Below the pieces are notes generated by a model that saw nothing but the letters and a program-made list of their open reading frames with translations, had not been told where the DNA came from and did no database searches. A stretch of DNA of 64,000 nt, taken from positions 5,389,769 through 5,453,768 of the forward strand of contig NC_084610.1 in the NCBI RefSeq assembly GCF_033807715.1, read 5' to 3'. Positions within the stretch are counted from its first letter, which is position 1, and each line of letters opens with the position of its first letter. The position numbers were made by a program, and so were the translations under genes. Below are positions 13,201 through 24,994 of the stretch, piece by piece. This stretch comes from Cololabis saira. Taxonomy: Eukaryota; Chordata; Actinopteri; Beloniformes; Belonidae.

Positions 13201-13751
13201 AAATCCAGATATGGAACCGCTGAATTTGGACGCCCACAATGATATGTGAGATAAAGTGAGATATTCTCATGTTACACGTTACTACTTATACACTTTTCTG
13301 ACTGATATGAATAAAATAAAGAGGAGGTAATAAAATCATGCATATCTTTAGGAGCATTTCCATATGTCTCTTTTCTGTGGGTGTTTTCACACTTACTTTC
13401 TTCTGCTCTGGTCACTTGTATAATGTTCCTCTTGTTTTGATTTTGGCAATACTTTGGTTCTGTTTGCTGTTTTGATGAAGAGAGACATGCATCAAAGTTT
13501 TTGATTTGGGTTGGAATGATGCATGATTGACCCACAATTCTCCTGAAAAGTTGTTTACATGAGTTTCTGCTCTCTTTTCTCTCCAAATGTGGTTAACTCA
13601 TTGCATCCAACAAGTTCTGCTTAATTACATTGTTTCTAAAGAAGCATTTCTTTTTTTTTTTTACTTCAATCATTCCTGTTAACTCCCATTCACTAATAGT
13701 ATAAACAGAGGAAAATAAACTACCAACACGTTACAAACACGTTAGTATTAT

Positions 13752-14470
13752 GTGGACAAAAGTAGTCAGATGGGTGACGACCACAAACAGGGACTAAATA
13801 ATAGCTTCCAATCTTATTGGAAGACTTTCTACAATATCTTGGAGTGTTTCTGTGGGAATTTGTGCCCAGTCATTTTGTAAAGCGTTTATGAGGTCAGGCA
13901 CTGCTTCATAATCTCAGTTCCAGTTGATCCCAAAGGTGCTGGATGCAGCTAAGGTCAGGGCTTTGAGCAGTCCCTTCCAGCTCTTCCAAACCAGACTCAT
14001 CCAACCGCATTTTGCTGTGTGCACCAGAAAAAGAAGAGGGCTTTCTCTAAATTGTTGCCGCTAAAGTTGGAATCATTGTGAAGCATTAAAGAATGCTCTT
14101 CACTGGAAATAAGGAGTTAGCCCAGAGCGTGGTTTCATGACTCCACAGCCCTGTGTTACACCGGTCTGGATTGGGTGGTGTGGTGCTTGATGCTGCTGCT
14201 CAGCCATAGCAATCCAAACCACGCAGCTCCTGTCACAGCTTTTGTGCTTACACTACTGCCACTGGAAGTTCAGAAATCTTCACAGACGGCATCACCACAA
14301 CGTTGGCGACTTTTACGCACCATGAGCCTTAGCAATCATTGACTCTGCTCCGTGAGGGGCTCCACATTTAAATGGACTCAGTTGCTCTTCCACTTTTTAT
14401 TAATATCCCTTGAAGTTCACTGTGGAAAGGATGCCACCTTTACTGTCACTGAGCCACGCCTGGTCACTAA
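13752..14470. mobile_element. Degenerate DNA transposon-like repeat
   Basis: It begins GTGGACAAAAGTAGTCAGAT and carries TTGGAGTGTTTCTGTGGGAA and a TGAGGTCAGGCACTG string. These resemble a frequent fish repeat that starts GTGGACAAAAGTATTGGGAC. No transposase frame remains and the right boundary is approximate. The 41-bp tandem array follows directly. Confidence 0.5.
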
Positions 14471-14503
14471 GGGTATGGTGGGTAGGTCCTTGTGTTTATG
14501 CCG

Positions 14504-15055
14504 TAAAAGTTAATTTATTTCAATAATTCAACTAGAATATGGTGTAAAAGTTAACTTATTTCAATAATTCAACTAGAATATGGTGTAAAAGTTAATTTAT
14601 TTCAATAATTCAACTAGAATATGGTGTAAAAGTTAATTTATTTAAATAATTCAACTAGAATATGGTGTAAAAGTTAATTTATTTCAATAATTCAACTAGA
14701 ATATGGTGTAAAAGTTAATTTATTTCAATAATTCAACTAGAATATGGTGTAAAAGTTAATTTATTTCAATAATTCAACTAGAATATGGTGTAAAAGTTAA
14801 TTTATTTCAATAATTCAACTAGAATATGGTGTAAAAGTTAATTTATTTCAATAATTCAACTAGAATATGGTGTAAAAGTTAATTTATTTCAATAATTCAA
14901 CTAGAATATGGTGTAAAAGTTAATTTATTTCAATAATTCAACTAGAATATGGTGTAAAAGTTAATTTATTTCAATAATTCAACTAGAATATGGTGTAAAA
15001 GTTAATTTATTTCAATAATTCAGTTGAATTATTGAAATAAGTTAACTTTTACACC
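14504..15055. repeat. 41-bp minisatellite ending in an inverted unit
   Basis: About 12.7 head-to-tail copies (14504-15022) of a 41-bp AT-rich unit containing GTTAATTTATTTCAATAATT and AGAATATGGTG. Units differ at only a few sites (C/T at one position, one A for C). At 15023-15055 a partial unit follows in reverse orientation, giving a hairpin with the last direct copy. The unit matches the terminal part of the Tc1-type MITEs at 22027 and 45868, with their AACTTAAAAG junction replaced by AACTAGAATATGG. Confidence 0.95.
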
Positions 15056-16684
15056 CCTGTGGCAATTGGTCGGATTAAAACACCTGAATTCAATATAAAG
15101 CAAATGTGGCTAAATATATTTACTCGGATAGTATACATATTCCTTTTCTTTTTGTGGAAAGCAACTACTATACATAGAGGAGCTCATGGCTGTTGATTGT
15201 CTGGAGAAGGTTTAGGGAGTTGAGCGTGTTTATAAAGCGTTGAATCTTACAACATGAGGCATTTTTCATTGACAACAGTGACCAAGCAAGTCCAAAGAAA
15301 CACCTTAAGTTCTGAAACACATGGATTGGCACTAAGTTACTGCCAGAGTTAATAGTCTAAGTGAGGCTTGTGTTTTATTTCTTATAAAGGAAAAATCAAT
15401 CGGAAGTCATATACTAATCCATATACTAATCCAGAATATATTAAAAGTACACCAATGAAACAAACAGAGATAGATTTGCTTTGGAAGTAACCTTGCCACA
15501 TCCCTGACCCTACATCTATATTCAACATTGTGTAAAATGTAATTAAACACCCGTGTAGAGCAAGCAGGAGGGTCAAAGTTGGATTTAAATTTTAAATCAC
15601 TGGCTACAAATTTAGATGCGTGCAGCGGAGGTCAGAGTGCCCTGACATCATCACTGTGACCCTTTAATCACACAAAGCCATAAACAGAAACATGAACACC
15701 AGAGTATTGTTCAAAGGAGTGGAGAAGTGGGCTGAAATGTATTGAAAATATTTATTTGCATCCACACTCTAAGACTGAGAATGAAGCAATAACTGTAGAG
15801 ACTGTTGAAGTAAAAATCTTCTCTGCACCAAGCCGCCTTCCCTAGCCAATTAAGTTCATTTTACTGCCGTTCAGCAGAGCAAAGCTCCTATTTTGAAGTT
15901 GTTTCTAGGCAATGACGGCTGCAGCACCAATCAGTGGCCAACGCTGTGAAAGGGGGAGCCTGCTGATGAGCTTTCATCAGTGCTGCTAGCCACTTGTCCC
16001 ACATCTCTTCCTCCCTCTAATTATGCTGATGAATAAGGCTGTAACAGTGATCCGTCCTCGACTGATGAGTCCATGCTTTTGCCATTATTGTCTTGTCTCG
16101 GGGGCGGGGGGTGGGGGCATGTATCACACGACTCAAGCTGAGAGCATCCAGGTCATCCACTCTGCTCTATTTTTTTTTTCCTTAAATAATGATCATCTCC
16201 ATACTTGTCCCCCTCCACCCTGCACCCATCCCTCACCCACATCCATCCCCTCCCGCATAAGGAGGGATTCCTCACTCTGGTGATGGGCCGGCGAAATGGA
16301 GCATAGAAATTGAGACAATCACTCTTTCACTTCACAGTCAAATGTGCTCTTAAACCTACAGAGAAAAACAATTGTGTAACTCCAGAACTCTCAATGTTGA
16401 ATTACAGCACACGAGTATGAGCTCCTTTTCATAAGTACTTCCTGTCAGGTACCAAGGACCCTCCTGGCCCTCAGGAGAGAGCTCAAGGGTTAAGGAGTGA
16501 CAGTACATTTTCATATGATATTTAAATGTTAGGTAATTAAACACAAAAAATAAAGAGCTCAAAGGGAGAGCCCCATGTGGTGTTTGTCACAACAAAAATT
16601 AATTAAAACACATTATTTTCCTTCTTTCTTTATTAATTAATTGCCATAAATTACTAAGGTACAGGGTAGGACTTTATTTCAGCT

Positions 16685-17285
16685 AAGATCCCCATTCCTC
16701 CCTCTCCTCAGCCATCTATTTTGGCTCAACCAAGGACACAACGAAGCATTTCCAAGCCCAACAAAAAATATAATCCCTCCAGTAAGTCTTGGGTCTATCC
16801 CCAGTCTTTCTTCCAATGAGATATGTCCAAAACACCAGTCATGGAAGGTGCATGACAGACATCCTTACAAGATGCCCAAACCAACTCTGCTGACTCTACC
16901 CTGATCTCCAATCTGGATGATGAGGCACTAATATTGGTCCTAACCAATGGTTATGAATGATTGGTAATCTTAACGATATCCATCAAAAACAAGTGCTAAT
17001 CCAAATTTGAGTGGCAGGGACAGAAGTGTGATTATGGAGATCCGGACCTCCCTCTTCCCAGCCAACTCTTCTGGCCCTTCCAGGGGAAATCCTGAGAGCA
17101 GCTGAGATGTAATCTCTCCAGCAAGTTCTGGGCCTACGGTGGGGCCACCATGCCCACAATACCTACCCAGCGATAGGTCCAGGAGGAATCCTGGCCAGAC
17201 GCCTGAGCCACATCAACTTGCTCCTCTCAATGTGGAGGAGCAGTGACTCAATGCCAAGTCTCCCCCAAACCACAGAACTTCTCAC
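16685..17285 (+). mobile_element. Degenerate LINE-type fragment
   Basis: Strings such as TCCAGTAAGTCTTGGGTCT, ACAAGATGCCCAAACCAACT, CACATCAACTTGCTCCTCTC and GTGGAGGAGCAGTGACTC occur, apparently twice over (around 16780-16900 and 17120-17260). They resemble part of a fish non-LTR retrotransposon or associated repeat. Related pieces lie at 35795 and 40455. The family is not certain and no open frame remains. Confidence 0.45.
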
Positions 17286-17290
17286 CCGTG

Positions 17291-17995
17291 AGGCCACGTT
17301 TACACATAGTATTTACAAAAACAGATATTTCCCCCTCTACGTTTTGAAAAATCTCTTCATTTACACAAACCCGCATAAATACGCTGTTAAGGTGCTATGA
17401 GCAGCCAAACCTGCAGGGGGCAGTATAATGACAAGCATAAAGTCATGCTAGCCAATCAGAATCCTGGAAAAAAACATCAACAAATGACACGAGTAACTTC
17501 CAGTTACTTCCAAGATGAACGAGAGTCTTTCGTTTGGAGTGACAGAGAAGTGGAGTTACTTTAGAATATAAAGCAGGTAAAATACAAGAAAATATTGCCG
17601 GTGGCCAAACAAATTGTAAAAACAGGTCGCACACATGACGCTGGTGACGTTTCTGTTGCATAAAGCCTGAATTATGGATCTGCGTTAAATTGACGCAGAG
17701 CCTACGCCATAGCCTATGCCGTAGGGTACGCGGCGACGCGCTCCGTGCGGTGCGTGTCGCCGCGTACCCTACGGCGTTGGTGTAACGCAGAACCATAAAT
17801 CAGCCTTAATGCGACGTTCTGAAGCCTAAATGTCCGTTTTCCTCTGTTTACAAGCAAACGTGAAAACTGAGTTTTTGCAAATCTCCACTTTGGCCGGAGT
17901 TTTTTAGAAATTAGCGTTTTTGGTGACTTTGAGCTTCGTTTTCGTGTAAACGAACGGCCAAAACGCCACCATTTTTGCTACGTGTAAACGGGGTA
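17291..17995. mobile_element. DNA transposon with GTTTACAC ends, carrying a nested MITE
   Basis: The left end AGGCCACGTTTACACATAG and right end CTACGTGTAAACGGGG are inverted repeats of a type I associate with fish elements (GTTTACACGTAG). Inner sequences near both ends are also complementary in part (TTTTGAAAAATCTC; GAGTTTTTGCAAATCTC). The palindromic MITE at 17663-17807 is inserted inside. No target duplication was established. Confidence 0.6.
17663..17807. mobile_element. Palindromic MITE, copy 2
   Basis: The ends AAGCCTGAATTATGG and CCATAAATCAGCCTT and the inner TACGCGGCGACGCG core match the element at 92-224. It is 145 bp, folds back over most of its length, and is nested in the element at 17291-17995. 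Confidence 0.8.
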
Positions 17996-18395
17996 TAAGA
18001 GAGTCATTTCAGCCACTTCTAGCTTTGATTTATTTTTTGGTCACTACTCAGTTTGGGACCATAGGATATGTTATTTGTAGCATTTGTCATCGAACTGATG
18101 CCTTAAATTACCTTGAAAATGACACTAAGGAAGTTATAAAGTATTTAGTTCAGAGTTTGCCTATTCGTGTGAAAGTAAAGAGACTTTTGTAACTCTTTCT
18201 GAGATTTGCTCTTGCTTGCTCTCTTGCTCAGTCGCTCTCGTTTTCTCCTCTATCATTACTTTCTTGAGTCTCTTCGTTGCCTCGGTCACAATGTCAACTC
18301 ATTTTCTTGTCAACTTCTTGGATGATTGTGTCACGGTCCTCAATACGGCCCCCCATGACTTTCAGTGGTATTGCTTTGGTTCATCGTAATATTAA

Positions 18396-18968
18396 AGGAG
18401 CCGTCTGTAAGAAATGGCCAAAACTGGTACTGCAGTCACTTTCAAAATATTGTTGAGCGGCGTGTACCCTCCCCCTCCTCCCCCCGACCAGAGGTTGCCA
18501 GGTAGGCTGCAGAATGCAGCAGGAACGTAGGCTACCATGGCTGCGATAATTAGAGCCGAGCTGGCAACCCGGATGCCGAAACAATACTGACTTGGTGATT
18601 GGGAGATAGGTGGAGGGTGGAGCTTCAGAAACAATACTGACTTGGTGATTGGGAGATAGGTGGAGGGTGGAGCTTCAGAAACAATACTGACTTGGTGATT
18701 GGGAGATAGGTGGAGGGTGGAGCTTCAGAAACAATACTGACTTGGTGATTGGGAGATAGGTGGAGGGTGGAGCTTCAGACCAAAACAAAAAATGACAGCA
18801 TAAACATCAGTTGAGGGCTGCAACTCCTCTTTTTAAACTGGAATATCCTGGCTTGAGTGCTGTTGTCAGTGACATAAGTATTTAAAATCAACATGATTTT
18901 TAAATGTCTGTTGACATATCGGGGTCATTTTATGATTCGTTTTATTATTGTTCTTACATACAGCTCCT
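18396..18968. mobile_element. Second TTAA-flanked MITE family
   Basis: The ends AGGAGCCGTCTGTAAGAA and TTCTTACATACAGCTCCT are inverted repeats, flanked by TTAA at 18392-18395 and 18969-18972. Its sequence differs from the AGGGGACC family but it has the same target choice. It has no coding frame. A four-fold 50-bp tandem duplication lies in its middle. Confidence 0.8.
18578..18777. repeat. 4 x 50-bp identical tandem repeat
   Basis: Four copies of a 50-bp unit starting GAAACAATACTGACTTGG and ending GGAGGGTGGAGCTTCA. I could find no difference among the four, which suggests recent expansion or a possible assembly effect. Confidence 0.97.
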
Positions 18969-21470
18969 TTAAGCATTGAGGTTCCAAACCAAAAGACGGA
19001 CGAAATCAACATCCATCACAACCATCACAGCGGGTTTGTCCACTTCTCTTCAGACACTATTGCATTTCAGATACCTTGCCAAATAAAGGAAGGAGCATAG
19101 CCTTTTAAATGAATTTAATGAATGAAAGAAGAGCATGGTAACACTCATTTAAATGGACATTCAACAATGTGTTTAATTGTGTGTATAAATGGCTCCACTC
19201 TGTACAGAGTATGTTTGTTATTTAACCGGTAAGAGACTTATCTTAGAAATATTGCTGCTGCCTCCCGTTCTGTATTTTTTAAATGATTTCTAGTTCAAAC
19301 ACATTTGATTTATTCATTAATAGTCTGCTAAAGGTTCATGATCATGACAGCCTGTGGCTGTTCACGGTAGACTTGAAAGCCCTAACACAGTAATCACACC
19401 GCATTTATTCATGTGAATGCTTCTGATCATAAAAAGCTTTATCGTGCATACAGTGCATGGGAAATAAGGGAACATGTATGTGCATTTATAGGAACTCCAC
19501 CTGGGATGCTTCGACTGTCGACCACTTTACAGTTCATTTACCAAAATGATCCTCATAAACGTTTCTTTAAGCAAACAGGCACAATAATTATTTGGACACA
19601 GCTTTCATTTTATTTTTTCTTTAAGTAATTTACACGCATCGGTTCCTGGTGCTCCGTTTGTCCTGCAAAACTGTGCTGACAGCTGGAAAGACAGAAGGCG
19701 CTGATCTGAGGAACGAAACAAATTGGCTTCATTTTCGTGGAGCGCAACCTCCTCAGGGGGGCCGGCAAACATTACACCACTGCAACAAATCTGCAGCTCT
19801 GGAAGATGAACACTTACATCAGAATTAATATTGTAGTTATGTGTGATTGTTTGGGAAATACCTGGACTTCAGTTCTGTTGGATATGATAAACATGATAAT
19901 AGTTGGTCACCACTGTGTCTGACAGTGGGAAAGAGATGTTTCTTGTGAAATGCTGCACTTGGTTTGAGTTAAACATTAAGACCAAACAACTTCACTCTTG
20001 GTTTCATCTGTCAACAGAAGTTTTGCAAACCTCTGGAGAAGGTTTATTCTAGCATCCCTTAAGAAAAAAACAAACATTTCTATTACACTGTTTCGCTAAA
20101 CAAAAGCGACAATTTGGTTTGTTATTTGTTATTGCTGCAGAGGGTGGTGTTTCCATTGAACTGTGTTTTTCTTTTTATGAGCGTAACCCTCCTAAAATCT
20201 TGTCCTGCGAGACTTTGCTTCAAAACAAAGAAGATGATGATCTCGACTTCCAAGACGATGGATGAAAAAACTTCTAGTTTTAGGGAAAATTATTGTAACA
20301 GCTGCTACCGCTGATTTGAAAATAGTCAACAGAAGATGAAGGCGGCACATGATCATTTAAATGATTATTCAAAAAGGCAAAACTGTTATGGAACGCAGTA
20401 ATGCATAATGATTTAAATGATGTAGTTGTTACAGCACAATAGCATCATGTACATGAGGCCAAGAACAGGTAACCAGATTTCGTCACATCCAGTGATGATG
20501 GAGACGTACAAATGTACAAAGGATGATTCTCTTACACATTAGTGCTAAACTGGACTATTTACAAGTCTGAAATACCACCTTGTGAAGGCGTTACACGCTT
20601 TTTGCGTCATTTTCAGCATCCAAGTGTTTGTGATATTTAGGTTTTGCACAACAATGCTGTGGTGATGGAAATGCGACTTGTGTTTAGTTCTGCTGACCAG
20701 CTGAGAGACTGAGCTGCCTCTCTTTGCCCGTTGGAGTCATTTAGTCAACAACCTGCTTAAAACGTGTGCGTAAAACTTAAAAACTTTGTTTAATTGTAAA
20801 AAAAACAACTGATGAGACTTGGCCAAAGTGAAGTCACACTTTCCCTGAAAGGATTTTGAAAGATTGATGCAAGCTCTTATGACTACGAGTCTGGATTACT
20901 GTAATTCTTTAAGTGTTGGTTTAGTGGTTTAGTCTGAACTTTCATCCAAAGTAGCCATTTAGCTCTGTTTTGTTTGGATCTAGGAAATTGAATTAAATTA
21001 ACTCCACTGCCCATTTTCTCAGAATATCTGGATCTGCTATCACAAGCTCCCCAAACACACCGTTTTATATTTTGGGGAAACTCTTGGATTTGCATCCACA
21101 CAGTTCCTGTCCAACTGGAACTCCACATCCACTGGTTCACCTGTGTTCAAGGGGTGGGTTGTACCGATAGCTCAGTTGTGCTCAAATGCTTTTACTTTCA
21201 TAATTTTTGAATACTCTAGTGGCTTTTATTGAATGTAACTTGATCGGAAATAGTCACAGAGAGAGAAGGAAAGTCATCCAGCAAAGGACCACAGGCCAAG
21301 GATTTAAACCTGTGTAAAACTTCCCCTTAAATCTTATTGACCCAGTGAGGGGGTACGTAGTACCGCCCACATGTTTTCCTTTCCTATGGAAAATGAATAA
21401 TGTAATGATAAAAAAAAAGGTTGTTTGTCTTTATATTTGCATAATAGGACCTAGTGTGATCGGAGAGCCG

Positions 21471-21534
21471 AGATGGGCTCCGGCAGATTCCCTGCATTGG
21501 AATAAGTGGGCATAGATAATGGATGGATGGATGA
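21471..21534 (+). mobile_element. Retroposon tail with (ATGG)n end
   Basis: GAGATGGGCTCCGGCAGATT, AATAAGTGGGCATAGATAAT and GGATGGATGGATG match the form of a common fish retroposon 3-prime end that stops in an ATGG repeat. Only the terminal piece is present. Confidence 0.55.
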
Positions 21535-21756
21535 TGAGATTATATTTATTAAACATAGGATTAAAAGAGGAGGCACTAACTTGCACAGATGCTCGCATCC
21601 ATCACAGAGCGCTTTGAACTTCACACATACGAGAGCTGAAGCAGATCGGATAACTTAGGGGGGGTGGATGACTGTTTTTTATGGAGGCAGAATCCTTTTG
21701 TTTTCAGCAGCAGGACGTATCTTAAGGATGCACACCCTTATAACATGTCCTGTATC

Positions 21757-22622
21757 TCGGGTTGCCACCTTTAAGAAATAGAAATAAGGGACGCCCCATT
21801 TCAGCAGGACAGGCACCAAAAAAAGGGACATCTCCAAAACTTCTAAACTGCATAGAAATGTATTTATTGTATATCAAAAAACAAAATGCTTTGATTTAAA
21901 TTTTAAAGTGCTTTAATAGCATTTAACTTCCATGACTGTACAGACAGCCAACCATACTAGCAACTGAAATAGCCTCTGCTCCTATGCTATGTATGTCCAC
22001 ATCAGCCAAGATGTAGAATATACATGCAGGTGAAGGTCGGAAAATTAGAATATGGTGTAAAAGTGAATTTATATTCAACTTAAAGGTGAAACTCATATAT
22101 TACCTAGTGTCATTACATGCTAAGCAAGATATTTTAAGCCTTTATTTGTTGTAATTTTGATGATTGAATTGTTTATTGATTTAATAAAACATTAATTTTT
22201 TTTTTCGATTTTTTTATTTGGGGTTTTCATAAGCTGTGAGCCATAATCATCAAAATTATAACAAATAAAGGCTTGAAATATCTAACTTTTCATGTAGTGG
22301 GAAATAATATATTTGTTTCACCTTAAGTTGAATTTACGAATTAAGTTTTGCAATATATTCAAATTTTCCGACCTTCACCTGTATATTATGACGTCAATAA
22401 ATAACAGAGAGCGAACCAACATATGTTGCTGTCTTTAATGTATCCTGTCCTTTAGTTTGTTCATTATTGTTAGTTCGTTGTTCATGTGTGTGCGAGTGTG
22501 ACAGACGTGCATGGGACAATTGTGAAATACAACTGCGTTCCGTATTGGTTCAATACGGAATGCAACTTTTAATTCCCAATTACGTAACAATTCTGTATTT
22601 CAAGGGACGGGTGGCGACCCTG
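21757..22622. mobile_element. hAT-type element carrying a Tc1-type MITE (copy 1)
   Basis: The ends TCGGGTTGCCACC and GGTGGCGACCCTG are inverted, with an exact 8-bp duplication CCTGTATC on both sides (21749-21756 and 22623-22630), the hAT signature. It is 866 bp with no transposase frame. The MITE at 22027-22381 lies inside at the same place as in the second copy at 45604-46340. This copy has extra sequence near 22405-22540 that the other lacks. Confidence 0.88.
22027..22381. mobile_element. Tc1/mariner-type MITE nested in hAT copy 1
   Basis: The ends CAGGTGAAGGTCGGAAAATT and AATTTTCCGACCTTCACCTG are perfect inverted repeats with TA at the right edge. The interior is largely palindromic (TTTATTTGTTGTAATTTTG; CAAAATTATAACAAATAAAG). 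Assignment to Tc1/mariner rests on the TA target. Confidence 0.8.
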
Positions 22623-24994
22623 CCTGTATCCCATGAGGGTCTGTGAAGAAATGTTTTATGCGGTTGCATTATGGGAATACATCTTCACCTCCATATGATT
22701 GTGTTTCTTGGCCACCCCATTGAAAACTCTCCGTCTCCGCGTCCAGCCAGGGGAGCAATGGAGAGTTCAGTTGTTGCTACAGAGTAAAAAGGCGCTTCCA
22801 TCTTCATGACGGAGTGCCCACCGCACGCCGTCTTGAATAAACCGCGTCCCGGAAGAACGGTAGCAGATGAACATGCCAGATAAAACTGGCTGTAATTAAA
22901 ATAAATCTGTGTTTTTCTGCTTCGAATGTTTACAGTACGAAGCCATGCAATTTGAGGTAAACAGATGACCTGACGGGAAAACAGGCCCTTGGTAACCACG
23001 TGTATGGCGCCTCCAAGGGTGTTTACAGAGAGTTGCGTAAGTGAATATGACTTCTCAAATCCTCTGAATCAGTGTTAAGTCTCCAGACTGCAAGTGTGCT
23101 GCTGGCAGATAAACGACTGGGGATCTTTAAGATAACAGAGGTGGAGAACGGCATCTAGTTATCCTGTAAATTAATGCAGAGGATCAGCTAAAGAGGCTTG
23201 CTGGTACGATTGGCCAAAATGAAATGAACTTTCCAACGTGTGAAGAAAGTCGGGGAAACATGTTGCTGCTGTTGCAGCTGCACATCTTATAAAAGACCTG
23301 CATTATTCAAGCGCCTAAAAAGCTGCCAGAAGGCTGTGCCGGGTTTTTATAAACGACACTATCCTTCCGAGCAAATCCCAGAGCGACCCCGGGACCTCTT
23401 GACTTCAGGAGAACTTATCTGATCTCGGTGGCGAGGCGGAGGGGGGGGGGTCTCCGGAGTCCCATTCCCCACAACTGCTCCATTATTAGCTGGACCAGTC
23501 AAGGAGATATTGTGTTCAGTGACAAATGGGGGAGAGGAGCGACGGTGCAGAGACTGCAGGGGTGGGGGGTGGAAACAACCCCCACCCCCCGAACCATCGC
23601 AGCGCTGCAGCCGCGTCCTCCCTGATAACCATAATTGTGTTTTAAAGCCCCTGATTAAATTTTGCAGTCTCGAATGATATTGTTTTGCGATGAATCCTGA
23701 TGAAAAATGCTTCACCTTCAGAGATTATGGAAGCTGCGCTGGAGGAAGTGGAGGCGGAGATGATACTTTTCTTCCTTTTAAACTTCACTGGATGCTAAAT
23801 GAACCCCTGTCATCACTTTCTTTTCCTCCACCCACTCTTGCTCCACCCTTCCCTCTTCGTCTTCTAAACACATAAACTCCCCCTTCCTCTAATTCTCTTG
23901 CCAAAGTACACTCTCAGGCGTACCACAAAAACTTTCATACGTTTCTCTCAAAGCTAATAAAAATCAAAGCCTTGAAAATAGAAGAATAAAAAAAAAAAAA
24001 AGGAACTTTGGTGTCAATATCTAAACTTTCTACCCTCATACAGTCAGCCTCTCTTCTGAGCGTCACAGTACCTCTGGGGGATTTCTTTTTTTATTACTAT
24101 TTTTTAGAGGTGACACAAAATGCAATCACGGCGAACGAGAAGCCAGCAAATTCAATAATGGAGGCAAATGAAAATGGGAGCGGAGACTCTGCACTTAAAG
24201 GCAGAATGGGCTCACGGCCCTAATAAGCCCCTCTTCTGTCACCGCTTCCCTGCATCTAAATGAACCACAGGCCCTCCAATCAGCGTAGGCAAACAAAAGA
24301 GCCAACCAAACAGATGGGAGGGCTGCTGAATACTAATAAAGGCGGCCAATGGCGTGATCAACACTGGTCCATGTGTACGAGTAGCTGCGGGATCAAAGGA
24401 GAATCTATCAATACCCACCTACCACTTTAACATCTATATTTAGTACCTAAGCATCCATGTTTTGTTTTTGTTTCTTTTTATTTTATTTCGCAACATCTAG
24501 TCCTGACCAGCAAATAAAAAGTCATCTTTCAGAGGTTTTACACTGAGCTTTTAATAGCTCGCTCTGACCCAGAGGTCAAGTGACTCACTCATCAAATAAA
24601 TTGCCTCTCAGCTTACAAACAAGCCCAAAATTGCTGTGCCACGTTGTTTCTACACTGCAGTTGTGACAGGTTGTTTTACACTGGAGTTACCCTGACCAGT
24701 CAGTCTGCTCCATTATTGAGCTGGAAATTGCATTTGGGTACAATTGTCCAAGATAGAAATATCCCACTAGAGTTTAGAGGGCACGACGAACAGGCCGCAA
24801 GGGAGTCATGACGACGGGGAAAACTGCTGATAAGCTGAGCTCATATCTTGAAATGTCTGATATTATTAAAGGTCCACACAGATAGAAAAAAGTTCCTTTA
24901 GAAAAATACTCTTCCTCTTTTGCCACCTGCGGTACACAAATATAAAATATACTGAGTCAGAGGGGCAACATCCAGTTTTCTGTGTTCAGTTACA

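Noticed and set aside
14504..15022. Regular repeats suggesting a CRISPR array
   Set aside because: The 41-bp units are contiguous with no unique spacers, and the setting is a vertebrate intron.
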